A stretch of 33,226 nt of DNA from Cyclobacteriaceae bacterium. Lineage in GTDB: Bacteria; Bacteroidota; Bacteroidia; Cytophagales; Cyclobacteriaceae. A program made the position numbers and the translations under genes. The notes beneath the pieces were generated by a model, which was given only the letters and a program-made list of their open reading frames with translations, ran no database searches and was not told the DNA's origin. The DNA lies in assembly GCA_947458475.1 (NCBI GenBank), contig CANGZP010000021.1, positions 1 through 33,226 of the forward strand, read 5' to 3'. This document shows positions 15,806 through 23,872 of this stretch, in pieces. Numbering within the stretch: the first letter of the stretch is position 1; each line of letters begins with the position of its first letter.

Positions 15806-16153
15806 TTAAGAAATGCGGGTGGTCTTTGCGTCTCCCCACAAATCCTCCAAACCATAATAGGCTCTTTTGTCAGCTAAAAATATATGGGCTACTACATTCA
15901 CGTAGTCCATCAAAATCCATTGTCCATTGGATCTACCCTCTACTTTCCATGCTGGAGAATCTCCTGCCTTGTACACTTGCTCCTCAATAGACTTGGAAAT
16001 TGCGTCAAGTTGGGTATCCGAATTGCCCGAACAAATCACAAAAAAATCGGTCACGGTATCCTTTACTGACCTGAGATCCATTACCAATATGTCGGAAGCC
16101 TTTTTTTCTTCCATTCCTTTGGCAATGATCTTACTCAGCTGTTGTGCTGTCAT
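15806..16153 (-). CDS. rsfS: Ribosomal silencing factor RsfS
   Basis: A 115-residue RsfS/Iojap protein that binds ribosomal protein uL14 and prevents subunit joining when nutrients are scarce. Family signs: KIIAKGMEEKKASDILVMDLRSV (9-31), DFFVICSGNSDTQLDAISKSIEEQV (37-61), and the highly conserved VEGRSNGQWILMDYVNVVAHIFLADKRAYYGLEDLWGDA (71-109). It is full length. ftsH follows 66 bp downstream on the same strand, and the biotin ligase gene diverges 53 bp upstream, so the two promoters overlap in this short space. Confidence 0.95.
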   Translation of the reverse strand: MTAQQLSKIIAKGMEEKKASDILVMDLRSVKDTVTDFFVICSGNSDTQLDAISKSIEEQVYKAGDSPAWKVEGRSNGQWILMDYVNVVAHIFLADKRAYYGLEDLWGDAKTTRIS

Positions 16154-16157
16154 AGAA

Positions 16158-16187
16158 TTGATTTAAAGAGAGTCTTCGGTACCTTTG
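16158..16187 (+). promoter_or_regulatory. Bacteroidota-type promoter for the biotin ligase gene
   Basis: TTG (16158-16160), exactly 19 bp, then TACCTTTG (16180-16187) followed by C. Transcription would start close to 16193, leaving a leader of about 14 nt before the ATG at 16207. It begins only 5 bp from the rsfS start on the other strand. Confidence 0.75.
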
Positions 16188-16206
16188 CATCTCGAAGTAA
16201 TTACGA

Positions 16207-16971
16207 ATGTATAAAATTCTTGCCAACACCCTTTTTTTAGGTAAAGATATTCATTTTCTGCCAGACTGTCATTCCACCAATGACATGGCCCTACAGGCTT
16301 TACGCCAAAACCAGGCAGCTGAGGGGAGTATTTTTATTACCAACCACCAGACGCGCGGTAAGGGGCAGCGTGGCAATTCCTGGGAAACCAAGCCTGGAGA
16401 GAACTTGACTTTTTCGTTGATACTCCAACCGAGGTTTTTGGATTTGAGTGAACAGTTTGTACTGAACATGGCTATATCCAATGCCATTCGCAGGTGCATG
16501 CAAGAATACATTCCTGGGCTGATGGTCAAATGGCCCAATGACCTGGTCGTTCCTGGTTTTGGAAAATTAGGAGGAATCTTAATCGAAAATCTAGTAGGGA
16601 GTAGCGGTTGGGACTATGCGGTGGTGGGTATCGGGTTAAATGTCAATCAAAACCAATTTGCTAGCCCAAAGGCAACTTCCCTTTCCAAGGTAACTGCCAA
16701 TACCTATCCCTTGGAGGAGCTTTTTAAACTCTTAATTGTGCATTTGGAGCAAGCCTACATTTCGCTTAAAAAAGGCAAGCATGCCGAAATCAGGGCAGAA
16801 TACCTGCGTCACTTGTACTTGTATGAGCTGCAGGCCTTGTTTACCGTGGGTGAAGAATCCTTGGCTGGCAAAATTATAGGCCTTTCGGAGTCGGGTAATC
16901 TTCTACTTGAATTGACCAATGGCCAACAAAGGAGCTTTGATATCAAAGAGATTGCCTTTCCTAATTTTTGA
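16207..16971 (+). CDS. birA: Biotin--[acetyl-CoA-carboxylase] ligase
   Basis: A 254-residue biotin protein ligase that makes biotinyl-AMP and transfers biotin to the lysine of biotin carboxyl carrier proteins. Motifs: DCHSTNDMA (20-28), biotin/ATP loop RGKGQRGNSWE (50-60), FSLILQP, KWPNDLVV (108-115), GKLGGILIEN and AVVGIGLNVNQ, plus a C-terminal SH3-like cap (about 210-254). No N-terminal winged helix is present, so this is the class I, non-repressor type. It is expressed from a promoter immediately upstream, divergent from rsfS. Confidence 0.95.
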   Translation: MYKILANTLFLGKDIHFLPDCHSTNDMALQALRQNQAAEGSIFITNHQTRGKGQRGNSWETKPGENLTFSLILQPRFLDLSEQFVLNMAISNAIRRCMQEYIPGLMVKWPNDLVVPGFGKLGGILIENLVGSSGWDYAVVGIGLNVNQNQFASPKATSLSKVTANTYPLEELFKLLIVHLEQAYISLKKGKHAEIRAEYLRHLYLYELQALFTVGEESLAGKIIGLSESGNLLLELTNGQQRSFDIKEIAFPNF

Positions 16972-17000
16972 ATCTGCTTCTGATTGCCAATTTTATCCAA

Positions 17001-17008
17001 TACCTTTG
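17001..17008 (+). promoter_or_regulatory. -7 element for ahcY
   Basis: TACCTTTG followed by CG, identical to the -7 boxes of the FKBP and biotin ligase genes. No TTG is found at the ideal 19-bp spacing (nearest at 16984-16986), so the -33 part is uncertain. A leader of about 100 nt would result, containing the first TTAAC/CCTGCC repeat. Confidence 0.5.
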
Positions 17009-17044
17009 CGGGGCCAAAAAGGTGAACCTGCCAGTAGCTTCAGG

Positions 17045-17090
17045 CCCTTAACAATTAACGACTTAACATATTTAACCTGCCTTCGGCAGG
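17045..17090. repeat. TTAAC-rich repeat with CCTGCC hairpin, copy 1 (upstream of ahcY)
   Basis: Starts with CCCTTAACAATTAACG (17045-17060), continues with further TTAAC words, and ends in a hairpin CCTGCC-TTC-GGCAGG (17076-17090). The 16-nt opening word recurs exactly at 18518-18533 beyond ahcY, also followed by a CCTGC/GCAGG hairpin. Confidence 0.75.
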
Positions 17091-17115
17091 CAAGCTTCAA
17101 AATTTAACATACGCT

Positions 17116-18426
17116 ATGTCCACTTCCAATTACATCCCCTTCAAAGTAAAAGACATTTCCCTAGCAGAGTGGGGAAGAAAAGAAATTCGTTTGGCGGAAG
17201 CCGAAATGCCAGGATTGATGGCCCTTCGTGCCGAATTCGGTCCTTCACAGCCCCTCAAAGGTGCTCGCGTGGCCGGCTGTCTTCACATGACTATCCAAAC
17301 AGCCGTTTTGATCGAAACCTTGGTTGCTCTAGGCGCTGAGGTAACTTGGTCTTCTTGCAACATTTTCTCTACCCAGGATCATGCTGCTGCGGCTATCGCT
17401 GCTGCAGGCATTCAGGTCTATGCTTGGAAGGGACAAACTGCCGAGGAATTTGACTGGTGCATCGAGCAAACGCTATTTTTCGGCGAAGGCCAACAGCCGC
17501 TCAACATGATCCTAGACGATGGTGGTGACTTGACCAACATGGTCCTTGACCAATACCCTGACTTAGTGGCAGGTATCCGTGGCCTTTCTGAGGAAACTAC
17601 TACTGGTGTACACCGCCTCTACGAGCGCATGAAGAACGGCACGCTTCCAATGCCTGCAATTAACGTGAACGACTCGGTAACCAAATCCAAGTTTGACAAC
17701 AAGTACGGTTGCAAGGAATCTCTCGTAGATGCAATCCGTCGCGCAACTGACGTGATGATGGCTGGTAAAGTAGCCGTAGTCGCTGGCTATGGTGACGTAG
17801 GAAAAGGATCTGCCGCATCGCTGAAAGGTGCAGGAGCACGCGTAATAATCACCGAAATCGACCCAATCTGTGCGCTTCAGGCTGCTATGGATGGCTTTGC
17901 CGTTCGTAAGATGGCTGATGCGATCAAAGAGGCAGACATTGTAGTAACTGCAACGGGTAACAAAGACATCATCACTGGCGAATACTTCAAGGGTATGAAG
18001 GACAAGGCGATTGTGTGTAACATTGGCCACTTTGACAACGAAATCGACATGGCTTGGTTGAATACGAACTATGGCCACACCAAGAACGTGATCAAGCCTC
18101 AGGTAGACTTGTACGAGATCGATGGCAAGGAAATCATCGTTTTGGCAGAAGGCCGATTGGTGAACTTGGGCTGCGCTACGGGTCACCCATCTTTCGTGAT
18201 GTCCAACTCCTTTACCAACCAGACCTTGGCACAGCTAGAGTTGTGGGCTAATTACAAGAGCTACAGCCCTGGAGTTTACGTACTTCCAAAGCACTTGGAC
18301 GAGAAGGTTGCCTTCTTGCACCTAGCCAAGTTGGGCGTACAGCTAGACACCCTTTCTGAAGACCAAGCGCAGTACATCGGCGTGGAGGTGAAGGGTCCGT
18401 TTAAGCCAGAGTATTATAGATACTAA
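17116..18426 (+). CDS. ahcY: Adenosylhomocysteinase
   Basis: A 436-residue S-adenosyl-L-homocysteine hydrolase, converting SAH to homocysteine and adenosine in the methyl cycle. Signs: [40 protein letters not shown] (substrate domain), [38 protein letters not shown]-binding [10 protein letters not shown] followed by the Glu of ITEIDPICA, and C-terminal [14 protein letters not shown] ... FKPEYYRY, the conserved NAD-contacting tail. It is full length. It is monocistronic, lies between two related intergenic repeats and ends at a strong terminator. Codon use is notably biased (GGC/GCT/GTA-rich), fitting high expression. Confidence 0.98.
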   Translation: MSTSNYIPFKVKDISLAEWGRKEIRLAEAEMPGLMALRAEFGPSQPLKGARVAGCLHMTIQTAVLIETLVALGAEVTWSSCNIFSTQDHAAAAIAAAGIQVYAWKGQTAEEFDWCIEQTLFFGEGQQPLNMILDDGGDLTNMVLDQYPDLVAGIRGLSEETTTGVHRLYERMKNGTLPMPAINVNDSVTKSKFDNKYGCKESLVDAIRRATDVMMAGKVAVVAGYGDVGKGSAASLKGAGARVIITEIDPICALQAAMDGFAVRKMADAIKEADIVVTATGNKDIITGEYFKGMKDKAIVCNIGHFDNEIDMAWLNTNYGHTKNVIKPQVDLYEIDGKEIIVLAEGRLVNLGCATGHPSFVMSNSFTNQTLAQLELWANYKSYSPGVYVLPKHLDEKVAFLHLAKLGVQLDTLSEDQAQYIGVEVKGPFKPEYYRY

Positions 18427-18486
18427 AGGCAAGGCCTTTAATATCGTTAAAGTTGTTAAGTGTTAAAAGATCAGCCGTAGGCTGAT
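18427..18486. other. Pair of small hairpins just after ahcY
   Basis: TAAAGGC-AAG-GCCTTTA overlaps the stop codon region (18424-18440) and ATCAGCC-GTA-GGCTGAT lies at 18470-18486. Neither is followed by a T tract, so they look like mRNA 3' structures or repeat parts rather than terminators. Confidence 0.45.
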
Positions 18487-18517
18487 TGTTAAGGTGCTCC
18501 ATTCATGATTCCTTTAA

Positions 18518-18558
18518 CCCTTAACAATTAACGTTTAACCTACCTGCGTCAGGCAGGT
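18518..18558. repeat. TTAAC-rich repeat with CCTGC hairpin, copy 2 (downstream of ahcY)
   Basis: CCCTTAACAATTAACG (18518-18533), exact match to the word at 17045-17060, then TTTAACCT and the hairpin ACCTGC-GTCAG-GCAGGT (18542-18558). Same orientation as copy 1. Confidence 0.75.
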
Positions 18559-18586
18559 TAATCAGTTAACCAAAATCATTCCCTCG

Positions 18587-18615
18587 AAAAAGGAGCTCCA
18601 AAAGAGCTCCTTTTT
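18587..18615 (+). terminator. Rho-independent terminator after ahcY
   Basis: Stem AAAGGAGCTC / GAGCTCCTTT with a CAAAA loop, followed by TTCTTTT. It closes the ahcY unit before the SDR gene. Confidence 0.85.
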
Positions 18616-18669
18616 CTTTTCAAATCTTCCTCAGGGGTGGTATATTGAAAAAAAATTAAGCTAACGACT

Positions 18670-19542
18670 ATGAACTATACCGAAGGAATGCTCCGCGAAG
18701 GATCATTGAAAGGAAAAAACATCTTGATTACTGGAGGAGGTACAGGCCTAGGACGAGCCATGGGGGAGTATTTTTTGGAGTTGGGGGCCAACCTAGTCAT
18801 CACCTCCCGTAAGTTGGAGGTACTAGAAGAAACTGCCAAAGAGATGATGGCCAAGTCTGGAGGTAAGGTGATTCCTGTAGTTTGTGATGTAAGAGATATT
18901 GAACAAGTGGAATCCATGTGGGCCAAGTGCATCGCTGCTTTTGGGCAAATCCACGGGGTCTTGAATAATGCGGCAGGTAACTTTATCAGCCCTACCGAGC
19001 GACTTTCCGCCAATGCCTTCAATACGGTGTTGGACATTGTATTGAAAGGAACTTCTCAGGTGACTCTGACGGCTGGAAAGCACTGGATTGCAGAAAAGCA
19101 GCCGGGCGTATTTTTGAACATAGTCACTACCTATGCCTGGACTGGTTCGGGCTACGTGGTGCCTTCAGCTGCTGCCAAGGCAGGGGTGTTGGCACTTACC
19201 CGTTCGCTCGCTGTGGAGTGGGCCAAGTACGGGATCCGATCCAATGCGATTGCACCAGGACCATTTCCTACTGAAGGGGCTTGGAGCCGATTACTTCCAG
19301 GGGATTTGGTGAAAAAATTTGACCCTGCAAAGAAAGTTCCTGTTGGTCGAGTAGGTGTACACCAGGAGCTGGCCAACTTGGCTGCCTACCTGATTTCTGA
19401 TTTCTCTGCCTATGTGAATGGGGATGTGATCACCATCGATGGGGGAGAATGGCTGAAAGGTGCTGGAGAGTTCAATAATTTGGAAATGATACCTCAAGAA
19501 ATGTGGGATATGATGGAGGCATCTCGCGGAAAAAAGCCCTAA
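18670..19542 (+). CDS. SDR oxidoreductase, 2,4-dienoyl-CoA reductase-like
   Basis: A 290-residue short-chain dehydrogenase. Cofactor loop ILITGGGTGLGRAMG (18-32) and SRKLE (46-50), which suits NADP. The wording NNAAGNFISPTERLSANAFNTVLDIVLKGT and TTYAWTGSGYVVPSAAAKAGVLALTRSLAVEWAKYGIRSNAIAPGP is very close to mitochondrial/peroxisomal 2,4-dienoyl-CoA reductases (DECR), including the Tyr and the shifted Ser/Lys of their active site rather than the classic YxxxK. It would then help degrade unsaturated fatty acids by reducing 2,4-dienoyl-CoA. No other beta-oxidation gene is adjacent. The family call comes from remembered DECR motifs. Confidence 0.85.
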   Translation: MNYTEGMLREGSLKGKNILITGGGTGLGRAMGEYFLELGANLVITSRKLEVLEETAKEMMAKSGGKVIPVVCDVRDIEQVESMWAKCIAAFGQIHGVLNNAAGNFISPTERLSANAFNTVLDIVLKGTSQVTLTAGKHWIAEKQPGVFLNIVTTYAWTGSGYVVPSAAAKAGVLALTRSLAVEWAKYGIRSNAIAPGPFPTEGAWSRLLPGDLVKKFDPAKKVPVGRVGVHQELANLAAYLISDFSAYVNGDVITIDGGEWLKGAGEFNNLEMIPQEMWDMMEASRGKKP

Positions 19543-19563
19543 GCCCCAAATTACTTTGGGGCT
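19542..19563 (+). terminator. Hairpin after the SDR gene, weak terminator
   Basis: Perfect 9-bp stem AGCCCCAAA / TTTGGGGCT with loop TTAC, overlapping the stop codon, but no T tract follows. It may be an mRNA-stabilising 3' hairpin or an inefficient terminator. Confidence 0.4.
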
Positions 19564-19671
19564 ATGTCAAAGCCAAATGGAAAATAAGAGGAGCCTAGCC
19601 AACACAGTTGCCTAAGGGACAGAATCGTGCGGTATCCCTTGAAATCAAACAACTAACAGTCAAGAAAAACC

Positions 19672-20283
19672 ATGCAGACCCCATCCTTGAACCTAAATCG
19701 TCAGGAATTTGGTGACCCCAAAAATACAGGCCATGTCCTCACCTTGTCGGAAGCGCATGCCCTACTGAATGATTGGGTCCTGAATGACCGCTTGAAAGTG
19801 CACATGAAGCAAGTGGGACATCTGATGCAAGCCTATGCACTATCGATAGGGCTTGATGCTACAGTTGCACACAAATGGCACTTGGCGGGACTGCTTCACG
19901 ATGCGGATTGGGATCAATGGCCAGAACAACATTGCCGAAAAATCATTGAGGAACTCGAAGCGCGTGCTATAGATGCAGAGATCATTCGAGCCATCGCCTG
20001 CCATGGTCCTCGCTACTTTGGCGTTGAGCCCCGTACTCCGATGGACAAAATGCTCTATGCCTTCGATGAACTGAGTGGCTTGGTCCATGCGTACTCGCTC
20101 ATGCGTCCCGAAGGCTATGCCGGCATGGAGGTAAAGGGGGTGAAAAAAAGACTCAAAGACAAAACTTTTGCCGCACAAGTAAGTCGAGAGGATATTGATG
20201 ACGCTGCCCAGCGTGCGGCGATCGCTGTGGATGACTTGATTGCATTTGTGGTTGCTCACCAAGGGTCCACTGACCTAACTTAA
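19672..20283 (+). CDS. HD-domain phosphohydrolase-like protein
   Basis: A 203-residue protein with the metal-binding signature of the HD superfamily: His44 (RLKVHMKQVG), the doublet His76-Asp77 (AGLLHDADWD), His111 (AIACHG) and Asp132 (YAFDELSG). Such small stand-alone HD proteins hydrolyse phosphate esters of nucleotides, but this one has no features pointing to a substrate. It is monocistronic, 129 bp after the SDR gene, and ends at a strong bidirectional terminator. The length is usual for the family and the fold looks intact. Confidence 0.8.
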   Translation: MQTPSLNLNRQEFGDPKNTGHVLTLSEAHALLNDWVLNDRLKVHMKQVGHLMQAYALSIGLDATVAHKWHLAGLLHDADWDQWPEQHCRKIIEELEARAIDAEIIRAIACHGPRYFGVEPRTPMDKMLYAFDELSGLVHAYSLMRPEGYAGMEVKGVKKRLKDKTFAAQVSREDIDDAAQRAAIAVDDLIAFVVAHQGSTDLT

Positions 20284-20290
20284 AAATGAA

Positions 20291-20316
20291 AAGGGCCGCA
20301 ACAGCGGCCCTTTTTT
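20291..20316. terminator. Bidirectional terminator between the HD gene and the DUF4494 gene
   Basis: 9-bp stem AAGGGCCGC / GCGGCCCTT with loop AACA, then TTTTTT on the plus strand; A runs upstream give a U tract on the minus strand too. It overlaps the stop of the DUF4494 gene and ends both convergent transcripts. Confidence 0.9.
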
Positions 20317-20809
20317 ATGCTTCATCCATATCCTGTGTTACAGGCCTAAAGTTTCCTGGAGGCAAGTCTGGACTCACTTCAGCTTTTTCAAACGGAAATA
20401 CTTCTAGGATGGAACTTTCCGTAATGTCAGGTACCCGGAAACTCACGAGCATGTTGCTCAGACTTTCTTGAATGCGATCGTAGGCTTGCTTGACATCTTC
20501 TGCGGTTACGATCATGTATTGGGTAACTTTTTTCTCTTTCCCATTATCCCCATCCGCGATCAAGTAGGTCACCTTGCACTTGTACCAAATGTCGGCATCC
20601 TCATAAAAAAAGACGTCTACAATGTTACTCTTGCTAATTCCACTCACTTGAAAATCCCCGCGAATTTGAGATCCGAGCTTATCGTACAGGATAGCTTCTG
20701 CTTCCGTAAAGGACACCGCATCCACCAGATATTGTTCGGAAATACTTTTCAAAAGACCCTCTTCAGTTTCTTTCGCATATTTTACTTTACACAAAAACCA
20801 GATTCTCAT
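20315..20809 (-). CDS. DUF4494 domain protein
   Basis: A 164-residue cytoplasmic protein found throughout Bacteroidota, function unknown. It starts MRIWFLCKVKYAKETEEG and shows the family layout: VDAVSFTEAEAIL, FQVSGISKSNIVDVFFYEDADIWYKCKVTYL, KKVTQYMIVTAEDVKQAYDRI, and VSFRVPDITESSILEVFPFE. The product is mainly beta strands with two helices and has no membrane segment, signal or obvious catalytic residues. The tail (about 140-164) is acidic and proline-rich. A possible small gene lies 25 bp upstream on the same strand. Confidence 0.82.
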   Translation of the reverse strand: MRIWFLCKVKYAKETEEGLLKSISEQYLVDAVSFTEAEAILYDKLGSQIRGDFQVSGISKSNIVDVFFYEDADIWYKCKVTYLIADGDNGKEKKVTQYMIVTAEDVKQAYDRIQESLSNMLVSFRVPDITESSILEVFPFEKAEVSPDLPPGNFRPVTQDMDEA

Positions 20810-20834
20810 TTGCTACATAGTTAAGGCTTCGAAT

Positions 20835-21038
20835 CTACCGCATCTCTTCCAAAGCGCTAAAGAAAGTCATGAAAATATTTTTTAGGAACAAGGTAAATTT
20901 AACAGACCATTGAAATTCACCTGCTTGTGTTTGTTTGACTGATAATTCAATCCGCTGGATTTGATGAAGGCTTGTTGGAAGCTTCGATTTTAGTAGCTTT
21001 AGCGAAGCCAAGACAGTTTTTTTATTTTTAATATCCAT
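20835..21038 (-). CDS. Possible small protein upstream of the DUF4494 gene
   Basis: A 67-residue frame (ATG at 21038) that fills most of the otherwise empty 232 bp between the DUF4494 gene and the patatin gene. It begins MDIKNKKTVLASLKLLKSKL, continues with SLHQIQRIELSVKQTQAGEFQWSVKFTLF and ends FSALEEMR: basic and plausibly folded, but no family is recognised. In favour: same strand and close spacing to DUF4494. Against: its start is 4 bp from the divergent patatin start, leaving no room for promoters unless one start is wrong. It could be a chance frame. Confidence 0.25.
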   Translation of the reverse strand: MDIKNKKTVLASLKLLKSKLPTSLHQIQRIELSVKQTQAGEFQWSVKFTLFLKNIFMTFFSALEEMR

Positions 21039-21041
21039 TCC

Positions 21042-23294
21042 ATGTGGCAAACCTTTACACGTAGCTTCCCGATTCAACTTTTTCTTCTGCACCTTCAGAA
21101 GAACTTATCCTTGCTGTTGATTTGGCTACTGTTGCTGGGAGTTGTTTTGCAGCAATTTGGCGTGGTACTGGGGATTCCCTATTTGTTTTTGGATCCCGAA
21201 TACCTCCATGAAGTTTCTTGGCTGAGTTTTTTTTGGATGGGCTTGGGTTTGGCCGTATTTACCATGGCCTTTCACATGACCACCTACATCATGGACGGTT
21301 GGCGCTTTTCATTTCTTGCGGTGGTGCATCGCCCCTTCATCCACTTTTGCTTCAATAACTCGATTGTCCCTCTTCTTTTTTACCTGATTTACACCCTTCA
21401 ATTCGTTTCACTGCAATTCGACAATGAGCAATCCAACTGGGAGGTGCTTCGCCTCTATCTTGGATTTTCCTTGGGAAGCATCTTGGCCTACACGCTACTT
21501 TTTGGCTATTTGAGTTTGACTAACAAGGGGTTCTTTATGCTGTTCTCCGAGACAATCGACAAGCGTCTTCGTCGAGTGAGTCGAAGTAATCGCTTGAAGA
21601 AGGGAGAGGCGGATCCATTTAATTTGCAGGGCCCAACAGTGACTGTCTACCTCAACCTCAAGCTGAAATGGGAATCGGTGAGGCCGGATATCTCTCGGTT
21701 TGAAACTGCCAAGCTGCTTCGTGTATTCCATCAGAATCACTGGAATCTATTTTTAATCCAAGTATTTCTGGTATCTGTGATCTTATTGTTGGGCCTTTTT
21801 AATGAAGAGGAAATCTTGCAGTTTCCAGCTGCAATGAGTGCCTTGCTGCTGCTTGCCATCCTTTTGATGGCTATTGGTGCCTTGACCTTTTGGCTCAAGA
21901 CTTGGGCTTCGGTGGCGGTTCTAGTGCTGGTTCTGGGAGCAAATTACTTTTCGACTTTTTCCTGGTTAAACAAGCCTCACCAGGCCTATGGAATGGATTA
22001 TGCGCAAATACCTGCTCGGTATAACCTTGATCGGCTGGATGTATTGACACATCCCGATACGCTACGGAAGGATAAGCAACAGGTAGAACAGATATTGAAT
22101 CGCTGGCGCGCCAAGTTTCCGGAATCGGACAAACCCAAGTTGGTGCTCGTGGCAGCGAGTGGAGGGGGTCAGCGTGCAGCACTTTGGACCTTAAAAGTGC
22201 TGCAAGAGCTTCATTCCAGTTCCGCAGGTGAGCTCACCAAGCATTCATTTTTGTATACAGGGGCTTCTGGTGGCGTTTTGGGCGAGGCATTCTTTCGTGA
22301 ACTTTACCTTAGGTCTCTTTCGGACCCCAAACTGAATCCTAGTGCTCCAGTTTTCCTAGATCAATTGGCGGCGGACAATCTCAACCCCATTTTATTTAGT
22401 CTTTTGGTGAATGACCTGCTCTTCCCAACTCAAAAATTGGAGTACAAAGGGAGAGTTTATTCCAAGGATCGGGGATTTGCTTTTGAAGAGCAGCTCAATA
22501 AAAATACCAAGGGCATTCTAGACAAGTCCTTGGAGGACTACAAGGAACCAGAGGTTTTGGGAAAGATTCCGCTCCTGCCTTTAACTACTTTGATTATCAA
22601 TGATGGTAGAAAATTGGTTATTTCTCCTCATTCCTTTTCCTTTTTTGGTAGCGCAGGCCTTAACGCACACTTGTCCCAAGAGAAAAAGCAGTCCATTGAT
22701 TTTATGCGCTTCTTTGCAGCGCATGATCCAGGAAATTTGCGCTTTCTCACAGCGCTGCGAATGAGTGCCACCTTTCCATTTATTACTCCGAATGTAGCGC
22801 TGCCATCCAATCCAGTAATGAAAACAATGGACACTGGGTTGTCTGATAACTTTGGAATTCAAGATGCGCTCCGATTTCTCTATGTTTTCAAAGATTGGAT
22901 TGGCACCAATACTTCAGGCGTGGTCCTAGTGACCATTCGTGATTCTGAAAAATCTCCTGAAATTTCCAGTTCAGCCACTACCCAAATCCTTGAAAAAATC
23001 AGTAGTCCCCTCAAAAACATCTACAGCAACTGGGACATGATTCAAACCATCCACAACGAAGTGTTATTCAATTACATGACGGAGTCCATGCCCTTTGGCG
23101 TGGAAAAAATCGAATTTGAATATGCGCCTGGGAAGCTCTCTGCTGCTCAGACTTCAGAAATCTCAGGGAGCATGCAGCGCGCCTCCCTCAACTGGAGGTT
23201 GACGGCAAAGGAAAAACGGTCCATCCTTGGCACGATACAAACGCAATCCAATCAAGCAGCATTGGCTCGGGCAAAGGAGATTTTTGGGAAATGA
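21042..23294 (+). CDS. Polytopic membrane protein with a C-terminal patatin-like phospholipase domain
   Basis: A 750-residue two-part protein. Residues 1-310 hold about seven hydrophobic segments (near 23-47, 60-79, 105-125, 138-159, 234-253, 262-282, 288-307) with a basic cytoplasmic stretch at 173-215. Residues 365-~720 form a patatin/lysophospholipase domain: oxyanion loop VAASGGGQRAA (370-380), nucleophile elbow TGASGG with Ser409, LRMSATFPFITP (572-583) and the dyad aspartate in MDTGLSDNFG (Asp597), where the usual DG[GA] reads DTG. This suggests a membrane-anchored lipid acyl hydrolase facing one side of the inner membrane. The partner, substrate and regulation are unknown. The start is uncertain by a few codons. 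It converges with the Mpo1-like gene. Confidence 0.85.
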   Translation: MWQTFTRSFPIQLFLLHLQKNLSLLLIWLLLLGVVLQQFGVVLGIPYLFLDPEYLHEVSWLSFFWMGLGLAVFTMAFHMTTYIMDGWRFSFLAVVHRPFIHFCFNNSIVPLLFYLIYTLQFVSLQFDNEQSNWEVLRLYLGFSLGSILAYTLLFGYLSLTNKGFFMLFSETIDKRLRRVSRSNRLKKGEADPFNLQGPTVTVYLNLKLKWESVRPDISRFETAKLLRVFHQNHWNLFLIQVFLVSVILLLGLFNEEEILQFPAAMSALLLLAILLMAIGALTFWLKTWASVAVLVLVLGANYFSTFSWLNKPHQAYGMDYAQIPARYNLDRLDVLTHPDTLRKDKQQVEQILNRWRAKFPESDKPKLVLVAASGGGQRAALWTLKVLQELHSSSAGELTKHSFLYTGASGGVLGEAFFRELYLRSLSDPKLNPSAPVFLDQLAADNLNPILFSLLVNDLLFPTQKLEYKGRVYSKDRGFAFEEQLNKNTKGILDKSLEDYKEPEVLGKIPLLPLTTLIINDGRKLVISPHSFSFFGSAGLNAHLSQEKKQSIDFMRFFAAHDPGNLRFLTALRMSATFPFITPNVALPSNPVMKTMDTGLSDNFGIQDALRFLYVFKDWIGTNTSGVVLVTIRDSEKSPEISSSATTQILEKISSPLKNIYSNWDMIQTIHNEVLFNYMTESMPFGVEKIEFEYAPGKLSAAQTSEISGSMQRASLNWRLTAKEKRSILGTIQTQSNQAALARAKEIFGK

Positions 23295-23316
23295 AAAGCG
23301 TCTGGACGATCTCGAA

Positions 23317-23796
23317 TTAGTAACCGATCCCGATTTTCTTGTAGATAAAATGCATCAGCCAAGCCGGGCCAATCATCAAAAACTGCACATCTTTTAAAAA
23401 GGAGGGTTTTTTGCCCTCAATCTTGTGACCATAGAACTGAACGATCCAAGCCAGTACAAATACGCCAAGGCTAATGTATGCCAACATACCTGGGAATGTA
23501 ATCGCTAAGTAATTGGCCAAAGCCAAACAAAGGGCAGAAAAAAGCAGCATCCCCAAGGTGAGTGCAGGGGATAAAGAAATGTAGTAGATCAATACCAAGA
23601 AAAGGGTAAGGGTAGCCCAGTTTGCAAAATCCCCAAGAAACGGGAGTTGTTCCGCTATAAATCCACTTGGAATGCTGAATACCAATCCGACCACACTGAA
23701 GAAGATGGCTGGAACACAAAACCAGTGAATCAATTTGTTGGTGGCATTTTGATGGCTTTCACCGTATTCTAGGAGTAAGGATTCAATTTTTCTCAT
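23317..23796 (-). CDS. Mpo1-like (DUF962) integral membrane protein
   Basis: A 159-residue protein with four or five membrane segments. The N-terminus LLLEYGESHQNATNKLIHWFCVPAIFFS and the C-terminal WIVQFYGHKIEGKKPSFLKDVQFLMIGPAWLM are diagnostic of the Mpo1/YGL010w (DUF962) family. The conserved histidines His15, His24 and His124 are present. The yeast member is an Fe(II) dioxygenase that alpha-oxidises 2-hydroxy fatty acids, so an oxidative lipid role is possible here, but bacterial members have not been shown by the sequence to do this. It faces the lipase gene convergently and diverges from the FAD oxidoreductase gene. Confidence 0.88.
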   Translation of the reverse strand: MRKIESLLLEYGESHQNATNKLIHWFCVPAIFFSVVGLVFSIPSGFIAEQLPFLGDFANWATLTLFLVLIYYISLSPALTLGMLLFSALCLALANYLAITFPGMLAYISLGVFVLAWIVQFYGHKIEGKKPSFLKDVQFLMIGPAWLMHFIYKKIGIGY

Positions 23797-23872
23797 GGGA
23801 TTTTGGGTTAAAATTCGGTTCTTGGTGTCACAAGTTAACCAACCAAGTTTAAAAAGTAAATCCGTAAGGCCT

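Noticed and set aside
17563-18186. 207-codon frame antisense to ahcY
   Set aside because: Produced by the biased codon use of ahcY; no motif and no start signal.
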